NCBI GenBank assembly: GCA_027618625.1
Contig: JAQCER010000176.1
Coordinates: 1 to 6,978 of the forward strand
Source: Verrucomicrobiota bacterium
GTDB taxonomy: Bacteria; Verrucomicrobiota; Verrucomicrobiia; Verrucomicrobiales; DEV007
Reading direction: 5' to 3'
DNA: 6,978 nucleotides
The notes beneath the pieces are model-generated. The model did not search any database and was not told where the DNA came from. It was given only the letters and a program-made list of their open reading frames with translations. This document shows positions 1 to 5,094 of this stretch, in pieces. The translations under genes and the position numbers were made by a program. Each line of letters starts with the position of its first letter. Position 1 is the stretch's first letter.

Positions 1-1
1 G

Positions 2-766
2 GAATCGGAAAAAATTGATACCCGGAACTATAACAATGTCCAGGTCAAAGTAGATGTTCGTACCTTTGACGAAGGTAATGGTTTTGAAGCAGCCGATTAC
101 TTCAGGGGCGAGATTGACACCAGCACCAACGGCACCAAGTTCGAAACTTACAAGTGGCTTGATTTAAAAGGTGGCGGTCAAAAAGCGATTGCTTGGACCG
201 AAGTAGTCAAAGAGGATGCCGCCCGCAAAGTGATCATTCCGACAAGCGCCGCTGAGCTTCCCGACAATTGGAAAAGTCTCGATTTTGATGATTCGGGCTG
301 GATCTCTGGCTCGAAGGGTGTCGGATTTGATTCGCCCGGAGGCTCGTTCGAAGAGTTCATTGGCATTAACGTTGCAGGGACGATGAAGGGAGTTAACGGT
401 GCCTGCTTCATACGAATTCCGTTCACCGTGACGGGGCTCGCGGATTTCACGGATGCCCAGCTCCGGGTTCGCTATGACGATGGCTACGTGGTCTATCTCA
501 ATGGCACAGAGGTTGCCAAAGGTAATGCCCCTGCGTCGGTGGCGTGGGACTCGGTAGCGACTGCTACGCACCCAGACACAGCAGCAGTGCAGTTCGAGAA
601 TATCGACTTGTTAGCGTCAAAGGCCATTGGCGACATCTTCGTTGAGGGGGCAAACATTTTGACCATTGTAGGCATGAATAGCTCAGTCGGAGGAAGCGAC
701 TTTCTAAACGACGTCAGCCTTCGCCTGGGTAAACCCAGTGACCTCCGAACAGCTTGGACGGATTGA
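2..766 (+). CDS. Large secreted beta-sandwich protein, 5'-truncated; frame broken at its 3' end
   Basis: The frame is open from the first bases, so the start lies upstream of the window; 254 residues are visible. Residues 10-60 (YNNVQVKVDVRTF, GFEAADYFR, YKWLDLKG) look like the first half of a secreted beta-sandwich. Residues about 77-243 form a second module with FDDSGW (95-100), YDDGYVVYLNG (158-168) and ANILTIVGMN (217-226). That pattern is typical of the galactose-binding-like jelly-roll repeated in Verrucomicrobia proteins with lamin-tail or CotH domains. After LRLG the frame runs into a short unlike tail and a TGA at 764-766. Matching sequence resumes in another frame at about 754. I infer one gene with an indel rather than a natural end. 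The role is probably extracellular or cell-surface, perhaps carbohydrate or matrix binding. No catalytic residues are evident. The position next to the pilin-like cassette makes it a candidate substrate of that system, and it could occupy the place of cassette protein A, which I could not recognise. Confidence 0.72.
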   Translation, partial: ESEKIDTRNYNNVQVKVDVRTFDEGNGFEAADYFRGEIDTSTNGTKFETYKWLDLKGGGQKAIAWTEVVKEDAARKVIIPTSAAELPDNWKSLDFDDSGWISGSKGVGFDSPGGSFEEFIGINVAGTMKGVNGACFIRIPFTVTGLADFTDAQLRVRYDDGYVVYLNGTEVAKGNAPASVAWDSVATATHPDTAAVQFENIDLLASKAIGDIFVEGANILTIVGMNSSVGGSDFLNDVSLRLGKPSDLRTAWTD

Positions 767-1458
767 ACTTCGGCGTTCTCAACAGGAAGACGACCTACTC
801 CAGCGAGATCGGCGAGATTCCGAACAGCACGGCTTCAATCGTTGCCCGATTTAAAGGCAAGACGAACGATAACAAAGGTGAAGTGATTTACTTCGACAAT
901 GTGAGAACGACTGGTGATCCCATTTCAGCGGACAGCTACTATGCCTACATGCAACTGGAGACTGGCTGGGAGCTGGAGGATCCAAGAATCGCCCCCCGTT
1001 CAGACCCAGATGGTGATGGCATCACGAACCTTCTGGAATACGCGTTCGGGTCATCTCCTCAGGTATCCGGTCAAACGGTCATGGTGAAAGGCGAGGAAGT
1101 GCCGATTCTCCCCGAATGGGACCTTAAGAGATTCGGCTTTGCCTCTGTGTCTTACAGGCAGATTTCGGCACCCCTGGCACAGGACGGGAATGATGCTAAA
1201 ACAGAAGGTTTTCACGTGCAGGACATACTCTATATCGCGCAGATCAGTCGTGGCGAAGTGGATGCCAACGGCGAAATGATCTGGGTGGACGGAACTGCGG
1301 GAGGGGAAACCGTGTTCGAGCAGCGTGTACCGTTGCAGGAAAACGAAGACGGCACCGTTCAGGTAAGACTCGCTGGCCTTCGCGGCCTCTCAGGCACATT
1401 GGAAACCTACGTTCGCCTGGTTGTAAGAGTCGTTGGTTTCGAGCAAGTCGACAATTAA
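754..1458 (+). CDS. C-terminal part of the same secreted protein, in a shifted frame (DPDGDG / LEYAFG tail)
   Basis: This 234-residue frame is open from 742. The nearest possible initiator is TTG at 754, with no ribosome binding site, so it is unlikely to be a separate gene. It starts with LNFGVLN, then IPNSTASIVARF and IYFDNVRTTG (residues 45-54, positions 886-915). The 'E-IYFDN-R-TG' ending is the usual last strand of a secreted beta-sandwich domain, so the protein needs the preceding frame to make a whole domain. Residues 84-102 carry DPDGDG followed by TNLLEYAFGSSP, an acidic calcium-binding-like loop (thrombospondin type 3 style) that precedes the C-terminal domain of many secreted Verrucomicrobia proteins. 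The remaining ~130 residues are beta-rich (ILYIAQISR, GTVQVRLAGL, ETYVRLVVRVV) and may form a terminal sandwich used for sorting or surface retention. It ends with TAA at 1456-1458, 31 bases before the next gene. I am fairly sure of the coding frame and less sure that the 5' boundary has biological meaning. Confidence 0.68.
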   Translation: MDGLNFGVLNRKTTYSSEIGEIPNSTASIVARFKGKTNDNKGEVIYFDNVRTTGDPISADSYYAYMQLETGWELEDPRIAPRSDPDGDGITNLLEYAFGSSPQVSGQTVMVKGEEVPILPEWDLKRFGFASVSYRQISAPLAQDGNDAKTEGFHVQDILYIAQISRGEVDANGEMIWVDGTAGGETVFEQRVPLQENEDGTVQVRLAGLRGLSGTLETYVRLVVRVVGFEQVDN

Positions 1459-1489
1459 CCGTCCCTCTCAGCTATACTGCTACAATCTT

Positions 1490-2026
1490 ATGAAAACGAT
1501 GTTCATTCATTCTCTGCACAAAGCTCGTTCCAGGCACCGTCCGGGCGTCGATTCCGGCTTCAGCCTGGTGGAGGTCGTTATCGCCCTCGGGATCGTCGCT
1601 ACCGTCATGGTGGCACTGATGGCCCTCCTTCCGCTGGGAATGGATGCCCTTCGTGAGTCAGCAAATCTTACCGTTCAGAGCCGCATCGCCCAGGATTTGA
1701 TCGGTGACGTGCAACAGGCCGACTGGGACACTCTCACCCGTTACGAGAACGAGCTCCGCTACTTCGATGGCGAGGGCACGACGCTTGAAACTGCAGGCTC
1801 TGGAACACGCCTCTACAGTGCCAAAATTGAGTTCCCAGAGACTCCAATCACCCTGCCCGGCTTGGGTCAGAACCGATACGCAAGAAAGATAGTCATCAAA
1901 GTCGCCTTTACCCCACCAGGCCAGGAAGTCGTTGACTGGAACTCGACCGGAAAGACCAAGAAACGTTACAAGGAATATCCAACGGTTGTAACCAACCTCA
2001 CCAAACGTGCCAAAACAAGTGGTTGA
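1490..2026 (+). CDS. Verru_Chthon cassette protein B (prepilin-like, GspI/PilV type)
   Basis: This 178-residue protein has a basic leader of 23 residues ending in G23, then F24-S-L-V-E28 and a hydrophobic helix to about residue 50. This is the class III prepilin signal, with the peptidase cut between G23 and F24 and the conserved Glu at +5. The segment after the helix (LPLGMDALRESANLTVQSRIAQDL, then DVQQADWDTL) matches my memory of TIGR02598. The helix type (VEVVIALGIVATVM) is closest to GspI or PilV minor pseudopilins. The product should sit in the inner membrane, be trimmed and N-methylated by a PilD-like peptidase, and join a pseudopilus. I chose ATG 1490 because it gives a normal basic leader and avoids overlap. 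A TTG at 1433 would add 19 residues and overlap the previous gene. No Shine-Dalgarno sequence precedes it. C follows after 3 bases, so the two are probably one transcript. The function of the cassette is not established as far as I know. Confidence 0.88.
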   Translation: MKTMFIHSLHKARSRHRPGVDSGFSLVEVVIALGIVATVMVALMALLPLGMDALRESANLTVQSRIAQDLIGDVQQADWDTLTRYENELRYFDGEGTTLETAGSGTRLYSAKIEFPETPITLPGLGQNRYARKIVIKVAFTPPGQEVVDWNSTGKTKKRYKEYPTVVTNLTKRAKTSG

Positions 2027-2029
2027 TCC

Positions 2030-3196
2030 ATGCCTCGTCACGACCATCACCGTATGAATACGTCCACACTTATCCATCGCATCCTTACTCGGAAACTTGC
2101 CCGCACTCGCGGCTTTAGCCTTCCGGAGCTTCTGGTGTCGATCGCGATTCTCTCGCTCCTGATGCTCTTCACCTTTCAGATGATGGAGCAGACCCAGCGC
2201 ACCTGGCTGGTCGCCAAAGAGAACACCACTTCCTACAAAGAGGCCCGCGCTGCATTTGAAGTGATGACTCGCCGCCTGAGTCAGGCAACGTTGAACACCT
2301 ATTGGGGGTACGACAACGACGGCGACGACAAAAAACCTCCTACAAAGTACGAGAAAAAGTCGGAACTACACTTCGTGGTGGTCAATGCCAAGGAAGCGCT
2401 GGGTGAAGGCCCTGATGGTTCGCGTCCAGCCCATGCAGTTTTCTTCAACGCCCCGCTGGGATTCACCGCTGAGAGTGCCCCTAATGGAACTCCTGTTTAT
2501 TCAAACATGGAGATGCTTCTGAATTCCTGGGGATACTTTGTCGAATTCAGCTCGGACGAATATGATCGGCCTTCGTTCCTCAACAAGAACAATACGATCA
2601 AGAAGCGCCTGCGCTACAGGCTGATGGAGTTCCGCGAACCGTCCGAGAACCTGTCGATTTACTCGGAGCCGCTGCATGACGTGAAGAGCAAGACCCAGCT
2701 TTACCGCTGGTTTTCTCGCGGTAATACAGGGGTAAACGCAACGGTCAATCGATCATCCTCCCTTGGCGCCAACGATGTTCGCACCGTCCGCCCGGTCGCA
2801 GAAAACATCATCGCACTGGTTCTTGCCCCACGACTGCCCGAGTTCGACCGCAATGACCCTGATTTCATCGCTCCCAACTACGTCTACGACACGCGAGAGC
2901 TACAATGGGGCAAAGAAGAAGAACGGACATTGCTGTCCGAGCACCAGCTGCCGCCGTTGATGCAAGTGACAATGGTTGCAGTGGACGAACTTGACATGGC
3001 ACGGTGGCTCACCATTAACGGCCAGCGTGAACCCGATTTTGTTTCTGACAGCCTGTTCAAATCCCAGCGTTCTCTGGAACAGGATCTTGAGACCCTCAGA
3101 AAGGACATGGATAATCAGAAGGTTCGTCATCGCGTCTTCACCACAACGATCCGCATGCGCGAATCAAAGTGGACGGAACCTGACAATAAAAAATGA
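2030..3196 (+). CDS. Verru_Chthon cassette protein C (prepilin-like, GspJ/PilW type)
   Basis: This 388-residue protein has a leader of 28 basic, His- and Arg-rich residues ending in G28, followed by F29-S-L-P-E33 and a hydrophobic helix (LLVSIAILSLLMLFTF, to about residue 49). The Glu at +5 and Pro at +4 are typical of GspJ and PilW proteins. The part that follows (FQMMEQTQRTW, EARAAFEVMTRRLSQATLNTYW, then YEKKSELHFVV at 107-117) matches my memory of TIGR02599. At 388 residues it is about twice the size of a usual GspJ, so it carries a large globular domain outside the membrane. The start at 2030 sits 3 bases after the stop of B, which favours coupling. ATG 2054 (residue 9) would give a 20-residue leader and is a real alternative, as neither start has a clear ribosome binding site. 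An 88-base stretch follows before D. It shows no convincing terminator, so D may still be on the same transcript. Confidence 0.88.
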   Translation: MPRHDHHRMNTSTLIHRILTRKLARTRGFSLPELLVSIAILSLLMLFTFQMMEQTQRTWLVAKENTTSYKEARAAFEVMTRRLSQATLNTYWGYDNDGDDKKPPTKYEKKSELHFVVVNAKEALGEGPDGSRPAHAVFFNAPLGFTAESAPNGTPVYSNMEMLLNSWGYFVEFSSDEYDRPSFLNKNNTIKKRLRYRLMEFREPSENLSIYSEPLHDVKSKTQLYRWFSRGNTGVNATVNRSSSLGANDVRTVRPVAENIIALVLAPRLPEFDRNDPDFIAPNYVYDTRELQWGKEEERTLLSEHQLPPLMQVTMVAVDELDMARWLTINGQREPDFVSDSLFKSQRSLEQDLETLRKDMDNQKVRHRVFTTTIRMRESKWTEPDNKK

Positions 3197-3284
3197 GGAC
3201 AACTAGCGGCCATTCCTGTGTGCTGTGTCCTACTGAATCAATCCACGTTTTCAATTTAAGAATTTCTAAACCGCCTGCCCGATT

Positions 3285-3980
3285 ATGAAGAGAGTTCCGA
3301 ACTGCAACCCTGCCGAAAACAAGAAGCAAGGCTTCTCAATGATCGAGTTGCTCGTCGTCATGGGAGTAATCGCGATCATCCTTGCGATGGCCGTGCCTGC
3401 CATGCAGTCAATGATGGCCGGTAACAAGCTCGTTCAGGCCGGGGATGAACTTGCGTCGTCGCTGGCAACGATGCAGCAAGAGGCAATCAAAGGCAACGAA
3501 GCCGTGGAGGTTCGATTTTACACGTTTCGGGACCTGAATCTTCCCGTTGCCACTCCGCAATTCCGGGCCTATCAGTTTGTCAAGAAAGTGACAGCCTCCA
3601 CCGAATCCAGCCGGAAGTCGACTGGTGCCAGTAAAGATGGTTTTGTCGTCGTCCCACTTTCCAAAATCGAACGCCTGCCGGAAGGCATCATCATGCTAAA
3701 CGAGAGCGAGTATTCCACGCTGATTACGAGCCAGAAGATGATCCGCGAAAGCCGCAACGTAAGAATCCCGGACTCAGAAGATGGTGAGTATTATGCGTTT
3801 CACTTCCGCCCGGACGGATCCACTACACTTCCGAAAACTGGCAGTGACCAGTGGTTCGTGACGCTGGTGAACGAGGCAGACATTCTCGCGAATGCTGGTG
3901 GATTGCCGGCCAATTTTGTGACTTTGCAAGTCGACGCCCACAACGGCTCTGCGCGTAAATTTCAACCTGGAGTGCAGTAG
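3285..3980 (+). CDS. Verru_Chthon cassette protein D (prepilin-like, GspH/FimT type)
   Basis: This 231-residue protein has a short basic leader of 16 residues ending in G16, then F17-S-M-I-E21 and the helix LLVVMGVIAIILAMAVPAM. The pattern is close to GspH and FimT pseudopilins. After the helix, GDELASSLATMQQEAIKGN and VEVRFYTFRD are the most telling parts and match my memory of TIGR02596. The rest is a beta-rich head (YYAFHFRPDGSTTLP near residues 166-180) that would lie in the periplasm or at the pseudopilus surface. It lies 88 bases after C, in the same direction, with no Shine-Dalgarno motif before ATG 3285. The stop TAG at 3978-3980 is the first unit of a CAGTAG tandem array, so the frame after it holds four more TAG codons and then a TGA at 4011. 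I am confident of the family and unsure of the physiological role. Confidence 0.88.
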   Translation: MKRVPNCNPAENKKQGFSMIELLVVMGVIAIILAMAVPAMQSMMAGNKLVQAGDELASSLATMQQEAIKGNEAVEVRFYTFRDLNLPVATPQFRAYQFVKKVTASTESSRKSTGASKDGFVVVPLSKIERLPEGIIMLNESEYSTLITSQKMIRESRNVRIPDSEDGEYYAFHFRPDGSTTLPKTGSDQWFVTLVNEADILANAGGLPANFVTLQVDAHNGSARKFQPGVQ

Positions 3981-4004
3981 CATTAGCAGTAGCAGTAGCA
4001 GTAG
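3975..4004 (+). repeat. CAGTAG hexamer array, five units, across the stop codon of cassette gene D
   Basis: Five hexamers lie head to tail: CAGTAG, CATTAG (one mismatch), then CAGTAG three times. The first unit is the last sense codon (CAG, Gln) plus the stop codon of D. The array keeps the codon phase of D, so every unit supplies an in-frame TAG (3978, 3984, 3990, 3996, 4002). It most likely grew by replication slippage of the gene's final two codons. It could also be a binding site array, but nothing else in the window supports that. Confidence 0.85.
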
Positions 4005-4028
4005 GTTTCCTGATCCATCGCCCTGGCC

Positions 4029-4060
4029 TTGTCCTCAGTGCGATTTGGTTTTCCTCAGTT
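4029..4060 (+). repeat. Pair of 12-base direct repeats around TCCTCAGT, 20 bp apart
   Basis: TTGTCCTCAGTG (4029-4040) and TTTTCCTCAGTT (4049-4060) match at 10 of 12 bases, with an identical core TCCTCAGT at 4032-4039 and 4052-4059. The period is exactly 20 bp, about two helical turns, so a dimeric or tandem regulator could read both on one face. They lie 57 bases before the GTG start of the NHL gene, a sensible place for an activator site. A third TCCTCAG at 4151 is inside that gene and out of phase. Function is inferred only from position and spacing. Confidence 0.4.
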
Positions 4061-4116
4061 GATTCTGGTTAAATTACGCTGGACAACCGCGACCGCGCTG
4101 TATAGGCCAATTCAGA

Positions 4117-5094
4117 GTGAACAATGGACGGAAGGACGTCGGGACGGGTATCCTCAGGAACTGGCGGCTCATCAAAACCGTCAGCGGGTTTGTGGTGACC
4201 GTATCGGTGCTCCTCTTTGGCTGCGGCTGTGAGGAAGATACCGAAATTCCTGTGCTCGCTACTACTTCAGTCACTACCTGGCACATCCCCCCAATCCAAT
4301 CACATCTACCGGGGCCGAGGAGTGTGACAGTCGCCGCCAACGACGATTTGGTGGTGCTGGACAATGGTGGCCGGATCCTTGTTTACAACAGTACTGGCAA
4401 GGTCGAGCGAACGTGGATGATGCCTGAGTTCGACGTCGGACGGCCGGAAGGCACGGTGGTGCTGAAGGATGGCCGCATCGTGGTTTGCGACACCCACTAC
4501 CATCGCATCGTCGTATTCGACTCCACGGGCAATGTCCTGCAAATGTTCGGCAGTCACGGAGAAGCACCAGGCCAGTTCATCTATCCGGTCGCCGTTGCCC
4601 GGGACGACGACGATCTGTTGTTCATTGGCGAATACGGTGGCAACGATCGCATCCAGGTGTTCACTGCTGACGGCACTCTTTTGCGCCAGTTCGGCGGGTT
4701 TGGGACGGCACCTGGCGAATTCCAGCGGCCATCCGGAGTCGCCTGGCACGAGGGCAATGTCTTCGTGGCCGACGCCATCAACAATCGCGTGCAGGAATTC
4801 ACCGACGCTGGTGCCTTTGTCAGGATCATCACGGCCCCGGACGCAGGTCTCCAGTTTCCTTACGATCTCGCCATCGCACCGGACGGAAGCATCTTTGTTG
4901 TCGAATACGGCGCGGGCCGGATTACTCAGATGACGCAGCAGGGCAAGATCCTTACCCGCTTTGGCAGCACTGGTCGAGGGCGCGAGCAAATGGTGACACC
5001 CTGGGGCATCGCAGTGGATTCCAAAGGTCGGCTCCGAGTAGCGGATACGGGAAATCGGCGACTGATCGCCATCGAACCGGCGCACGAAGGATGA
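4117..5094 (+). CDS. NHL-repeat beta-propeller lipoprotein
   Basis: This 325-residue protein has a basic start (NGRK, LRNWRLIK), a hydrophobic stretch of about 15 residues and the lipobox LFGC with the lipidated Cys at residue 36. It is therefore likely anchored in a membrane facing the periplasm or outside. A linker (to about 63) precedes six NHL repeats, near residues 64-92, 107-137, 155-186, 204-230, 247-273 and 294-320. Each has the usual form of P.G.A.-DG-.-V-D-.-NRI-.-F-..G (for example FVADAINNRVQEFT and LRVADTGNRRLIAI). Six repeats make a closed six-bladed propeller, normally a protein- or ligand-binding scaffold; I see no enzyme motif. GTG 4117 is the only usable initiator between the upstream in-frame stop at 4060 and the signal peptide. 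No good Shine-Dalgarno sequence is present. Its stop overlaps the start of the VWA gene by ATGA, so the two proteins are probably made together and may interact at the envelope. Confidence 0.85.
   Translation: MNNGRKDVGTGILRNWRLIKTVSGFVVTVSVLLFGCGCEEDTEIPVLATTSVTTWHIPPIQSHLPGPRSVTVAANDDLVVLDNGGRILVYNSTGKVERTWMMPEFDVGRPEGTVVLKDGRIVVCDTHYHRIVVFDSTGNVLQMFGSHGEAPGQFIYPVAVARDDDDLLFIGEYGGNDRIQVFTADGTLLRQFGGFGTAPGEFQRPSGVAWHEGNVFVADAINNRVQEFTDAGAFVRIITAPDAGLQFPYDLAIAPDGSIFVVEYGAGRITQMTQQGKILTRFGSTGRGREQMVTPWGIAVDSKGRLRVADTGNRRLIAIEPAHEG
5086..5094 (+). promoter_or_regulatory. ATGA stop-start overlap with adjacent GAAGG, translational coupling site
   Basis: The TGA of the NHL gene (5092-5094) overlaps the ATG of the VWA gene (5091-5093). 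A purine-rich GAAGG (5086-5090) lies directly against the ATG, too close for an ideal ribosome binding site, so re-initiation by the terminating ribosome is the more likely route. This supports one operon for the two genes. Confidence 0.55.

Noticed and set aside
730..766. Programmed ribosomal frameshift joining the first two frames
   Set aside because: No slippery heptamer is in phase at the overlap and no strong downstream stem is evident, so an indel is the simpler explanation.
1433..1489. Upstream TTG start for cassette protein B
   Set aside because: It would overlap the previous gene by 26 bases and lengthen the prepilin leader to 42 residues. ATG 1490 gives a normal basic leader.
3197..3284. 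Possible terminator or hairpin between C and D (GGACA at 3192-3202 region with TGTCC near 3226-3230)
   Set aside because: Only about five pairs form around a loop of more than 20 bases and no T-run follows, so there is no good case for termination.
3975..4004. CRISPR-like array
   Set aside because: The units are six bases, directly adjacent and without spacers, which is a short tandem repeat.
4080..4106. Promoter candidate: TGGACA (4080-4085) and TATAGG (4101-4106)
   Set aside because: The spacer is 15 bases rather than about 17, both boxes are imperfect, and the -10 box sits only 10 bases before the GTG. Too weak to annotate.
4306..5085. Long minus-strand open frame (259 codons) opposite the NHL gene
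   Set aside because: It mirrors the plus-strand gene, whose six NHL repeats and lipobox are clear. The minus-strand protein shows no recognisable motif, and its length follows from the biased codon use on the other strand.
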